Assembly (NCBI GenBank): GCA_963921825.1
Contig: OY997594.1
Coordinates: 13,645,001 to 13,709,000 of the forward strand
Source: Erodium maritimum
Lineage: Eukaryota; Streptophyta; Magnoliopsida; Geraniales; Geraniaceae
Direction of reading: 5' to 3'
Length of the DNA: 64,000 nt
The notes beneath the pieces were generated by a model that was given only the letters and a program-made list of their open reading frames with translations, was not told the origin of the DNA and did no database searches. Shown here one piece after another: positions 21,801 through 33,307 of this stretch. A program made the position numbers and the translations under genes. How positions within the stretch are numbered: position 1 is the stretch's first letter; the number at the start of each line of letters is the position of its first letter.

Positions 21801-24800
21801 AAACATTCTACAAGACAGTAAAATGCTGCAAAAACGATCCTCAAAAAGGAAACCACCCAAATAATGTGTAGCATAGATTTAAAACTATCTAGGTAAATCT
21901 AGCCACTGGTTGTCCTTGAACAGAATTGGGGATACAGATAACATCATCATTTGCTTCTTTATACCTTAAGTGAACATTCAAAGTGCACAACAGCTTTATA
22001 CGAACTGGCACCAAGAGAAAATGTAGTGTATGGAATGGAATGGCTTAAAAGTGAACATGTGCATAGAGCCAAATTGCAGATAGCATTTGACATTAATGCT
22101 TGGCCAATAAAGTAAACGTCTGCAACATACCATATCGTTCTGTTCCAATGCAGAATCATAAGGAATATCAAATGGGTTAGTTGATTTATGATCAGCTACA
22201 GATGATGGTGTCTCTCCCTGACATCCCTAACATTGGAGGAACACTTGTGAAAAAAGGGATGCAAGAATTTACTGGTAAGAGCACAAGTAAATAAAACTAG
22301 TCGAGGAATAAACCTTCTCAGAGAAGGCCTCAGGAGCATAAGATGGGCCTGTGATATGTGATTGTAGGATTGGAATATTGGGCTCACCATACTGGAAAGC
22401 TCTTACTGTACCATCTTTGTCAATGTTCTGAAAAGAAAAATTCAATGAGATGAAAAGGAGAAAGATATTGGGATAGTGTAAGCCCTCTTCAACACTGTTA
22501 CAAGGTAAAACACTTACATTCAAGTACTGATCATAAAATGCAATTCTTTAAATATTGATATTTATCTAAATCCCCAAAAGGATTTATTACTAAAAATGAA
22601 GAGAGAGAATCTTATATAAGGTCACAAGGTAACCTCTAAAAACTCTTACATTCATATACTCATCAGTAGCTGATGAAGGATTCAGCCCTGGTACTTGTTC
22701 GTTACTTTGCTTAACAACCTCCAATGGAAGATATCCAGTAGAATCTTCAAAAGCATTCCAAGACTGTTCAAGGGAAACAGGAACCCATTACAGCCCCTAA
22801 GATTACTCATAACTTTTCCAACTAAAATAGAAATTAAAAGCAGGTACAGATAACTCATAATATCAAAATTACTCACTGTAACCATCTTTATCCCCCTTTT
22901 TGTGCTATTTATTTCCTGTTCTTAATTTCTTGTCAATCTCATAATGTAACGTAGGTGAGTAATCTCCGGCAATATAAACAGCATACCTCAGTGTATGTTG
23001 CAGCAGCGGGTGCATGAACACTGTCAAGAACTTCATGCCATGGATCAGATGTTGATGAAGACTCATGAACGCCAGAATGTGGGAAGGATGCCCACTGTCC
23101 ACCAGTGTCAAAAGATGAGAATGGGTCAAACTGACCAAAAGAACCTTCAACTTGATTACCAACTTTAGCACTGGTAGCATTTTCTGTGTCTGAGATAACT
23201 GCTGCCGGCTGTGTATCAAAGGTCGCCCAACCATCATTTTTGGGGACAGGTAACTCTGCTGATAGTGTGTTCGCTGTTGCTGCTGAATCTGCAGGTTGCT
23301 GGAGAGCAAAGAAATCTATAGATGAAGGTTGAGAACTTTGAGGTGGTTGCAATATATTCAGAGGTTGAGCCTGATGTATTAGAAATGGTTGGAAAAAGTC
23401 TACAGGCGCCGATGAGCTTGCCGGTTGCTGGAACAAATCAACGGATGAAGGGCCAGAAGAAACTGTTTCTTGTAAAACAGGTGCTTTGAAAAGTTCTGTA
23501 TTATTAGGACCCCCAGGGATAGATGGTTGTGAAAATGATGCCACTTTATCCTGGAGGGGCCCAAGATTTTGTTCAGATTCTGAAACAACATCCACCAAAC
23601 TGCCTGAGCTAAGTGAGTTACGGGTCATAGAGTTGCTATCAAATGATCCCAAGCTTCCTAGCGAAGCAGTTCTCTGGGTAAAGAAACAAATTGCAGTTGG
23701 TTAATACAACAGCCACACTATAGACAGAAAACATTGCTAAAAGCATCTAATTTTAATTATTTTGATTGACTAAATCAAGTGTATCAAAGCAATTGGGCTC
23801 AAGACCTTTCTTAAATAGAAGGAAGGAAGCATCTAAAGTGTTAAATGTCACACCATATATCGGACACCAAAAACAACAAGGTTAACATGAGTAACCGACA
23901 ACCACAGCCGAATAAAAACATATATTCATCTATTAGGTCCATGATACTGATAAAAACAAGAATTGCTGGATCGAGAAACTATATGCTCTATGTCAGTAGC
24001 CAACAGCCAAAAGAAAAGGTAGAAAATCATAAATAGAAGGATGAAGCCATGGTTATTCCTGTAGTTTTCCTAAAACATACAACTAGGAAATATATACCAA
24101 GTACTGAGCCAACCAGCATTGTGATGAAGATCAATGCTCTACCATGAACGCTCTTCTCCATAAAAAAATTCAATAACTTACAGTTAGATTGTTTAGAGGA
24201 AAATTTAAGGGAAAAGAAATTGGGAAGAAGACATAGAATATCTATTAATTCCTTCATTTTGTTGATAGGATGTGACTTGACGGGTTAAGCTACCTCCCTT
24301 GGCACAAAAATCAATCAACCCGACCAAATTTAAGAGAAAAATTTAAGATTGTACAGGAGAGGCATATACATGTATATGCATATTAAAAATATGACCTGTG
24401 GCCGTGGAATTCCATCTGGTACTCTCTTAGTGTTTGCCTCTGAAAATGAGTTCCGAGGAGGCACATCTTCACTTGACATATTCCTCGAGCGATGAATGGG
24501 AGGGCTGCCAAATCCACTATCCTTTTGATAACTTGGTGATTGTGTGCCACCGCTAGACACGGAATGGTCTGAAGCTCTAGAACCAGATCCATCACTTGAA
24601 AACCATCTAGACAGTTTCCCACCAATGCCTCGATCTGAACCAGGCTTTCTGGTAAGGACAGCAGATTGTTTACCATATCGCCGATCTTCATACTGATAGT
24701 CATAAGGTGGACTTTGAGAATACGAATGATATGAACTGGCACGTCTTGTCTCTTCTTCAGGACTTCTAATGTTCTGTCAAATTCAATTTTGAACATCACG

Positions 24801-26405
24801 TCTTAGGATTGAACTTAGTGCTGAAACCAGAGCAATCAAACTGGAACACAACGTGTCGGTATAAATTAATGGCTTGTTTGATTCCATTACCAGAAGACCT
24901 TCACAGGCTCTGACAGGGAAAACAACATATACTTGCAAGAAAATGTCATCACTATTATCTCATATTTATATTCAACAGAAAAGGATGAAAGCGGAGAACA
25001 GAGAAAACAACATATCTTCTTCACATTCAAAGAAACTGCCAGTTCATGGAGTAGCTTTCAGGAAAACATTTCTAAAACCTTTTACCCTATCAATTTCATT
25101 TCCCCAGACAATAATGTGACTCCAAACATGCCCCAACACTTCCGTAAACATATTATCATATCAGGTAACTTCTGTGATATAAGTATGTGAATAGGATATA
25201 GAAAAATTGCCTGTCCATCTCTAGGAGGTTTATCAGAAGGCTTTCCTCCAGCATACTTTCTATCAACATATACATTCTTTATGAACTCCCGGACTTTCTC
25301 GACATTACTGCATAAAATCAACATATTTAAATTAATTCCATATTTTAATGTACAAGCCTAACAACCTAGTCATAAACGAAATCATATATGGTGTACCTGC
25401 TCTCTGGCAATCTCTGCCTTTGTGTGTCCCAGTCCTTCAAATACATTTCTCTTGCACGCTACAAACAACAAGTGTAGGAAGCAATCAGCCTAGGCAGGCA
25501 AGGCCCCATTCCCAGTGTGATAAATTTCAGGAAAAACTAATACCTGATTACCCCCATTTTGAAGTGCTTCAACTTCTTGGGAAGTGAACTTAGCCATAGA
25601 TACAGACTTCACACGATGAGGAAACTCGCGACTGCACAACCCATTAAATAGAGAAAGACATAAGGAAATAATGTACTCACAGAAATCAAACCCACACCCT
25701 GAGCCAAGCGCAACTAAAACCAAGTATGCAGGAATGTCATCTACTCAATTGAAGGACAAGGAAAATTACAAACTGAATTGAAAAGGCTTAAAAAAGCACT
25801 GCAATGACAAACTGCAAATGCCATATGTTCTATCATCTGTAATTCCAGAGTCAATTTAAGGGGGGAAAGGGTTCAGCAATCATGTTGATAGTTCCTACCA
25901 ACTAGGATAGGACTTAGTACAGTGCATTATACTGATGCTGTATAGATTTCATAAGGGTGCATTATTAATTCACTAATTGAAAGCATTTTTATTAGCCTAC
26001 TTAATTACCCACCAAGTACCCAATTCAAGACATAACATAACAATCACTGATAATACAAGAGCATTTGAATTACCGGAGTGAAGAAACAACAAAATCATCT
26101 AAGCGGAGAAGGAAACACTCACTGTATTCCGCTGCAAGTCAAGCAAACGAAAGTCCAGAAATTTGTACAAACATACTGAGGACCCTGCACAACCCATCAC
26201 CAGAAAATGATATCAGGAACTACCCTTGAGGAAACTAAGCAGGAATTATATTATTTTAAAAACGAATCTCCATTTTTGATCTTGTGGTCGGAAAGTGAGA
26301 GGAAATCACCAGACTGTTGCAGTTGATACATTTCCGATTAGGAGGGAGCTTCATCAGTCCCCTGATGATCTTCTCGTTCCGCTCTTCCTCTTTCCTAGTG
26401 GCCAT
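18815..26405 (-). CDS. AGD14: ARF GTPase-activating protein, AGD14-like
   Basis: An ARF-GAP of the AGD14/ZIGA4 group, which stimulates GTP hydrolysis on ARF GTPases in vesicle traffic. Thirteen exons on the minus strand: 26405-26310, 26184-26123, 25631-25544, 25458-25397, 25307-25211, 24773-24396, 23673-22987, 22763-22650, 22427-22314, 22226-22131, 21177-21051, 20881-20845 and 18869-18815, giving 670 aa. The zinc finger is C26-x2-C29-x16-C46-x2-C49, followed by the catalytic arginine in GIHR (R54). The ARF-GAP fold covers about residues 10-130. The rest is a Ser/Gln/Pro-rich tail with DPF, NPF and FxxF-like peptides and ends GGNPFA. Intron 5 must use a GC donor (CAG|GCAATT) to keep phase. Exon 12 is a 37 bp microexon. 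A Harbinger element sits in the last intron. Confidence 0.92.
19787..19794 (+). promoter_or_regulatory. TATA box of the Harbinger ORF1 gene
   Basis: TATAAATA lies 85 bp upstream of the ORF1 ATG and is followed by a CT- and CA-rich leader (CACACACTCAATTACTCTCT). The same TATA-to-ATG spacing (about 90-100 bp) recurs in two other ORF1 elements in this window. Confidence 0.65.
19879..20247 (+). CDS. Harbinger ORF1-type Myb/SANT-like protein
   Basis: An intact 122-codon frame without introns, preceded by a TATA box and a pyrimidine-rich leader. Conserved Trp residues (W12, W24, W51 and later WxHWxW and GWNDAE segments) fit the trihelix/Myb-like DNA-binding domain of PIF/Harbinger ORF1 proteins. 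The segment FTWKHWWDLVKGEHYW matches the usual end of that domain (FxxxHxWxxLKxxPKW). In autonomous elements this protein binds the TIR region and recruits the DDE transposase. Here it is shorter than usual, lacking the C-terminal coiled-coil region, and no transposase is nearby. Lack of stops suggests recent activity or selection. Whether it is expressed is unknown. Confidence 0.75.
   Translation: MSDPAKAKRVLWTVEEDCKLVQAWMHHPYDWGAIAEELESNRGPDAPVRSWKHCKDHWLWTNPKVTFFQGLFVKNCRDHRSGWNDAEIMKLTEEQYMKACGHPFTWKHWWDLVKGEHYWSSH
20667..20844. other. Non-element part of the last ARF-GAP intron
   Basis: Sequence between the Harbinger target duplication and microexon 12. Apart from the donor site (GTAAGG on the minus strand at 20844-20839), nothing notable is seen. 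Confidence 0.4.
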
Positions 26406-27690
26406 TTGTCACGAAGAAGCTCCTGGAAACGAAACCCTAGGCAGTGAGTTCCCCTGAGAAAGGCAAATCGAGGCAGCAGGTAGGTTAGGTACAACTGAGC
26501 TTCAGAATCACAAGGAATTGAGAGTAAAAAGCTGAGTGGGTTCGGAATCGGTGTAGGGTTTGGGGGATTTATGAATCAGCACAAGGAAGAGGAAGAGGAA
26601 GGAAGTATGAGCTCTATCTGTAGTGCGTTTATCTCCTTCCTTGTTTCTTATTTTTATGTTAAAATTAAGTAATTTACGCAACACCTTTTCCTTTTTCTGC
26701 TAAGTAGTACAGTAACGTCTATTTGAATGAAGTGAACGTTGAGAGAGGTTGTTACTTGCGTGGCTTATCAAAATCTCCTACGGTTACTGCCCACTCGGTA
26801 ACAATTTGTTGGGATGATTCGTACTTTTGTAGGGGTAAAATTGAACCCTAAGGCCGGCCGTCTATAATGGGATTAGATTGATTACGTTTAATTTCAGTCT
26901 AATTAGATGAAAAATAAAATAAAAAGTAGGTCCCATTCGTAGGAAAAAATGGGTCGAAAGTATATCTAGGTTTTTGGGTCACGTGGTGATTCTCCATAGG
27001 AGAATCGTGGCTTAAACTTAGATAGACGGTCGATGAATCCATCGGTTTTCTTCGCAGTCGAATCGATAGCATCACAGGTTTTGAGTTTTTTTTCCCCAAA
27101 ATGGTACCGAATCGACGCTCCTATTCGGCGCGCAGAAACCTCCACTGTGAAAGGTCTAAGTCGTTTATTTCAAACCAATCCAGTAATTATTAAAATTACA
27201 ATAACTAATCCTTCCTTATATTTTTCAATCTTTCATTATATTTTTTGCTCTTTTGATCTGTAAAAAATCGTTTTTGGTAGATAAAACATCGTTTCTACAG
27301 GATAAAAACCACTTGGGAATCAAATTTTAAAATGGTAAATTAGTATGAGTGAGTTATCAATCTGAATTTGATAATTATACAATTAAATGAGTTTCTGCAA
27401 GGTTTACTAAGTGGATTCGTAGAAATAAATTAAAGTGTGTATTTGTTTGGGAAAATGCATGTGACTTGTAAGCATTGCTTATGGAGTCTTATAAAAAAAT
27501 TCTATTTAGCAAACAAAATACACTTTTGTTCAGCTGAAGGTACTGTTTTTATTAAATCAAATAAAAAGAGTTAGTATAAATATAGGGTTCTTTGAAAGGT
27601 TCTTTTCTACAAACTCTATGACAAATTGTTAAGGTTACAATTAGCTTTTTAAAAACTGTTTAAAACCAGAAATCCAATATTGACGAGAAC
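26406..27690. other. Promoter side of the ARF-GAP gene
   Basis: This lies upstream of the minus-strand ATG at 26405. The first 250 bp are purine-rich on the plus strand (CT-rich on the gene strand) and look like a leader. Around 26850-27030 an imperfect inverted pair (GGCCGGCCGTCTATA and TAGATAGACGGTCGAT) frames about 170 bp and may be a degenerate MITE. No coding sequence is supported. Confidence 0.35.
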
Positions 27691-28620
27691 TGTTCAAGAT
27701 GGTGCTTAAACGTTGCTTGATCTTATAAGGGGACTTTTCTCGTCGTGAGGAGTGCAATCAAACTTGTCTCAATGGTACCAAGGCTGCCCTGATCGTCTCC
27801 ATGGTTGCCTTTATCCGAACCAAGGGTGGTAAGCCCTTGGCATGGACCTAGAGTTGCAGTCGGTCCAAGTTGGTGAGATCTCGTGCCAACGGGTCAATGT
27901 CCCCTACCAGTAGAGGATCACCATCAAAACATTAAGGTTCATTCCTTCGAACCTAATCTCAGACCTCTAGGGACTCGAAATAGAATGCAAACACCCCAGG
28001 TTCAATGTGCTTGATCACCAAGCCTAACGCCGAGTGGCCCCTCGCTTTGGTGATAATTCTGAGCATAAATTCCTTCGGAGGGTCGCTGAGTTAGGAGCCT
28101 CCTAATCATGTCGAAACACTGGGGAGCTAAGAAGGCAGGGTCCACTGGGGTGAATGGCATGACAACCTCCATGTCTTCCTCCTCCGTGATAGAACAGGTC
28201 GAGAGGCCTTCTTGGAGGGTATCCATGTGTGATAGCATTAGATGTGGGGATTGTGGGACGGAGAGGGTCGATGGATTAGATGGGACCGGGGGGAACATCC
28301 CCGAAATCACCAACGAGCCCTGTCGAGATGACATCGGGAGGACTAAAGCAGTGTAGTTCAATAGCGGTGGTAACGTGACCGAGACATGCAACGTCATCCA
28401 TGCCCCATTCCTCAAAGACTCGGGACCGTTAGGAGGAGATGAAGTGGACGCCGACATAGGATTTCTTGGAGAGGAAGTTATGGTTAGGGTCCTTGCAGGA
28501 CGTCCCCTCTTTAATTTTTTCGAGAAGGAGGCCAACAAGGTTCGCCCTAGAGAGAACAATGTAAGTGTAGTGGTTATCATGCATACATACAAAATTATAC
28601 TTATTGCACTTCAATGTACA
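27690..28620 (-). other. Unrecognised 196-codon open frame region
   Basis: The minus strand has an uninterrupted frame from 28592 to 28002, rich in Ser, Pro, Thr and Leu, and the plus strand has shorter frames in the same place. No motif was recognised. Base composition here is more GC-rich than in the flanks, and the frame could continue leftward past stops to about 27690. It may be a decayed transposon ORF1, since similar Pro/Ser-rich frames occur in LINE remnants elsewhere in the window. I do not assign a function. Confidence 0.25.
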
Positions 28621-30357
28621 TGATCGTTGTGTATGTGTTGTACTTTGAACAAATATTTTTTTTCACAATTACATTTTTGATAGTTACGTAAACATGCTTT
28701 GAATTATAATCAAAATTTATAAAATCATTTTTGACTTGAGACTTGGTCAAATGACTATAAAAACACTTTTTAAGCTTCATCGCTAGTAGATCTATTAAAT
28801 TTACTATGAAATTTCGAGAAAAATTTTACACAATAAAAAATACTACAAAATGATTAGTGGTTAACCTTGTGGGTAACGACTAATCATTCTAACAAGTCAT
28901 AGTCAAGGGGCCGTCCATGGAAAATGCTAACACATCGATAAGAAATTGTGAATGGTTTGCTAACTCCCTAGAGTAGTCACTGTGGGATGATGAGCTCCAG
29001 AAGAGACTGACAATCCCGACCATCGATATACAGCCTGAAAGCCTCGTAATTCGTTACTCGGAGACTGAATTGTAGTTCCTTCGAGTCGGGGTTGGAACTC
29101 TTTTTCTTTACCACCGAGTGGGAACTATCAGAGTATAGTATTCCAGAATTTTCAGGAGAAAAGAAAAGTTTCTTTTAATTGGATAGTGATCCTAACTTCT
29201 ATTTAGGGAAAACGTGTATAACACTTGGTATGATTGACTCTAAAGTTTTAAACTTTCTTTACTTTCTCTTGATTGTGGTAATCTTGAATTTTTTTTATGC
29301 TTCATAAACTTGGGTTAGTGGGTTCTCGAGAAAGGTACAAATAGTAGCCTCGTCTGGAATTGAGTTCGGGAATTTGTCAGACCGCATTTTACTGGTTTAC
29401 ATAGGGAATACTATCAGCAATGGTACAGATCCTCATGATATTATCCAAGGTGACTCATGTGACTTGTTACATGAACTTGATGTTGATGATTAATGTTCGT
29501 ATATGGACATCAAAGCACATCACTACAAGTATTTTAAACAAAGCACAACACCACAAACACATAGCATATCTCTATTCATATTGCATATTGATTTTTTGCA
29601 TTCAATTATCTCTTGACTCTATCTTTACTGTATGCTCACTCACTTTCCTCTTTACCCCTTCTCGATCCCCCTCAATGACACTCTCGGAAACTTGTAGTTA
29701 CCATACTCGTTTCCAACTAACGACATCTTGGAATGTGAACTACACTTATAAATGTGTAAATATGCTAGATAACTAGATTAGGGTAGTGACAACCATAATT
29801 TAAGTGAGTCTTAGATTTGGTTTTACCTAGTGCTTCCATGTGAAATCAATTATTGGTTTGTCATCTGGCTGAATTTTATTCGTAATAATACAGAAGAGGC
29901 CAAAAGAACTTTGGTTTGATCTTCTTGCTAGTAGTTCTTATCCCACAGTTCCCTTGGTTCACAATGACAAATTCATGTGTAGTTTTCATAATTAACTGCA
30001 TAATTTCCTTCATTTTATTCTAAATAGATCATGTTCTACGTCATAACCATGTCTTCTTCAACTCATAATCTGAAGAAAAAAAACAGTTTGGATTTGTTGT
30101 GATTCACAATATCAATGCCTTTATCTCTTCATCTTATTGGTGGGTACCCAGTACTTCTTGAATCCACCATGGTACTGGATACATATAAATTCTTACCACA
30201 ATAGTTTAGAAAGAGCATCATCCATTATAATTGCCTTATTTATGTACTAAATCTAGTAACATAACCCCCATCGACTTTGGGTAACCATTTATGCTTATAT
30301 GGAGTGATTATTTTATATTATAGTAAAAGTTCCAAGCTTTGTTGGTCAGTCTTGATG
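28621..30357. other. AT-rich intergenic DNA, nothing recognised
   Basis: No open frame with family resemblance, no terminal repeats and no tandem arrays were noticed in this 1.7 kb. Confidence 0.4.
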
Positions 30358-32445
30358 ATTTTTTTATCAGCTTAAATAAAATTTTATTAATAGAAAAGCG
30401 TTTAGTTCAAGCAGAACAAAGACGAGAGAAACAACCATAACAAAACAACTCTCGAAAGAGCTTATGGAACACTGCCCGAAAGGGGAAAACATATAAAAAA
30501 ACCTGGTCGGTGAACAGTTTCTCAGGAGACCAATGACAAGCGTCTCACCAGACCTAGTGAATAGTACCTCGGGGTAGAAAGGGTGAATCCCTAGTTCCAT
30601 AAGAACTGAGTAATTCATGCCCCTCCGCCCGTAGAGAGTTGGGCCCAATATCTGCCCTGATGAGTACTCACTGAACTCAAGTGAGAAAAAGCGAAACCTG
30701 CCAATGACACCTGAACATAAACTCATCGGACCCAACTGACCCAAAAACAGGTCAACTACCACCAAGAGCACGACCTCGCCTCCTCAAGGGTCGTAAACAC
30801 CACCTCGAGCACTATAGCCACTTTGAAAACAAGACATGAGCACGTAGAGAGCCCGCCTGCCACAAGATACAAAAAGAGTGTTGTTGGATTCTATTGAAAA
30901 CCAAATCATCGCCTTCCATAATCCCATTAAAAATAGCTCAGTTTCTTAAGATCCAAATATGCCAAATTGTGACATAACATATTTGGATCAAAGATTTCCA
31001 CCAATGATGGGAGCCCATCTCTCTCCAAATACACGAAACATCACCCACCGATTTGGGCATCACCCAAGAAACTCCCCACCACACAACTAGGTGCCCCAAT
31101 AACCACAAAAAAAACCAGAACAATGCAGCAGTAAGTGATCATAAGTCTCCATACCAGACTTACATAAAGCGTAGAACATATGATTCAAACTCAATTGTAT
31201 ACCTCAACCTTCCAAAAAAAAACTATGGCAGTTAAAGCCTTTTACATTGCTAACCATACCAACATACAATGTGAAACGACATTAAAATCCCATGCCCACA
31301 ACATAATGTCTGAAAATCGATCTAAAGCTACAATTAATTCCTCCCATAACAATTTCCTCTCTGAAAGAAAATTTGGAGCATATACATTGCACATAGTGAT
31401 CCGTACTCCAAGGGGTCTATAAATATCAGTCCATCGTAAAACATTCTGAAATGGCTCAAAAATACTCGAGAGTAAAGGAAGAGTCTTGCCCTAAAATCAG
31501 AACCCCCTGCACTTCCAACATCAGGGATAAAACGAAAACTCCAACCCCCCTGCAATTGTCGCATAACTCCCTATCAGACCCTTCCCAGTCCTAGTATTGT
31601 CACGAGTAGCTTCTTGACTCGAGTTGTAATGGGTTAACCCATCTTCCCGGTCCATCTTAAAGTCGGGCCTCCCCGAACCATTTTGACCTGGTCTTTTGGT
31701 TCAAGGGTCTAAGTATCAATCTCCATTGGGCCTTGGCCCATTAAGGGAGGATGGAAGCCCAACCCCCCTCACTGCTCCGATTGGGAACCCTAGCTGGTTC
31801 CTTGCCTTCTCGCCGCCGTCATGTGGGTCTCTCCATTCGTTCGTCTGGTGACGCATCTACACCTACACCACCATCTGGCTCTGGCAGCGGCATTTGGAGA
31901 CCTTCCGGTAGGCAGCCCCCGAACGTCACCAATACTTCAACGTCGTGCGCCTCCGTCCCAATCTCCTTTGTTTCCGTTCTTCCCCATTGAAAAGCCCCAA
32001 CGATTCCGAGGCTCCTGAGTCGATCGAGCAAGGACTTCCCCAAGCCTCCGATCATCATTGTTAATATCTTCTCCGTGATGTGAACAACCCCCCGATGACA
32101 TGGACTAGGCCATACAACCAGAATTCACCGCGAAAAACCACACGGCCTCTCAAACACGTTTCCTTGACTTCGTCGCCCCCCCTTTCCTCTGAGGGTCATC
32201 TGAGATCCCACTTCCACCACCCTACCGATAGAGAAGGTCAGACCCGACCTTTCTTACATCGCCGTCCCACCAGATACCGGTGAACTGACGCCAAGAGACC
32301 GACTGGTTTCACGAGCCGACTAGGATATGGATGTTGGAAGAGAAGTAATCACCGTCCTTGCATCCGATCCTTCGCCACTCGACGCATGGAGGCTGCTAAA
32401 GTTGGAAATTGTTGCCGCCATAAAATCGCTAAACCCTAATCTTTC
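30358..32445 (-). mobile_element. Antisense LINE remnant with internal deletion
   Basis: The minus strand ends in LNAFLLIKFYLS followed by a short A-run (T-run at 30358-30365), the usual 3' end of plant L1 elements. Upstream (31123-30938) a Trp-rich piece ending WHIWILRN matches the RVT zinc-finger linker region. At 31564-31334 and just below, the pieces AMYMLQIFFQRGNCYGRN and, in a shifted frame, FNVVS match the endonuclease. The complete RT between endonuclease and linker is missing, so the copy has lost about 2 kb internally. The part above 31600 is a GC-rich 5' segment with no clear domain. Confidence 0.6.
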
Positions 32446-32559
32446 GTATAAGCGGTGCTGAATTGATCAGCTAATTAACTTTTTACATTCATATTTTTCT
32501 CAATATATTGATTATGTTTGCAGTTCAAAAAAATTACATGCTTATTTTATTATTGGGTT

Positions 32560-33160
32560 AATTGTTCAAACTTACCCTTATGTATTGATCACGAACACTA
32601 TACTACACTCCTTTTCAAAATGACATTTGCGGTACCTTATCTATTGGTCACGCGATTACGTTAGGAAAAATGGACGGTAAAATGCCGTTTTTTCCATTTC
32701 GTTAGTCATATGACCTCAAGTGTCATATAATGGATGGTAAAATGATGTTTTTCCCTTAAGTATTTGACCTCTATATATTTTATAAGGAACAGCAACGAGG
32801 GTGCAATGATAATGTTCCTTATAAAATGTATAAAAGTCAAATAATGAAGGAAAAAACGGCATTTTACCTCTATATATTTTGTGGGAGTTAGAAGACTTTT
32901 GTATTTTGAATTCCATTATTTATGTAGTTCATTAAGGTTATGTCTCTATGATTATGAACCTATAAATAGAGGTCATTGTAAAGGATGAAGAGATCAATAA
33001 TATTCTATTTTCTACTCTCTCCATATTTTCTTGTTCTCTCTAGTTTTTGTTTTTCCATTCACAAATATTGTTCTTACTTTTATAACACTTATTTTATTAT
33101 TTTATAGAATTGAACTAATACATCATTTGTCTAAGACTATACCAAGCAATAAAAAAACAT
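32560..33160. other. Inverted-repeat and LTR-like sequence upstream of the GrpE gene
   Basis: GGTAAAATGCCGTTTTTTCC (about 32677) is repeated in inverted form as GGAAAAAACGGCATTTTACC (about 32848), forming a potential 190 bp hairpin. Downstream, TATAAATAGAGG at 32961-32970 followed by ATCAATAATATTCTATTTTC resembles the promoter end of a copia-type LTR. It may also be the GrpE TATA box, though it would give a long 5' leader of about 310 bp. Confidence 0.35.
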
Positions 33161-33307
33161 TGGAAAATACAACATGGTTCTAGATGGTTCTTCGGCGGGT
33201 GCATCGGACGGCTGGAATGGAAGTTAAGAATAAAGACCTCTATTCTTGTTCAAGCTCTCTTATCCCTCTCTTTCTCATTTTCCTTCTCTTCGCCCACTAC
33301 ATCTGCT

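Noticed and set aside
22905..23591. Long frames overlapping ARF-GAP exon 7 in other phases
   Set aside because: The exon 7 frame is contiguous in phase with exons 6 and 8 and has the Ser/Gln-rich DPF-type tail. The others have no support.
32961..32970. A firm TATA box call for the GrpE gene
   Set aside because: It would leave a leader of about 310 bp, and the neighbourhood looks like an LTR promoter. Reported only as a possibility.
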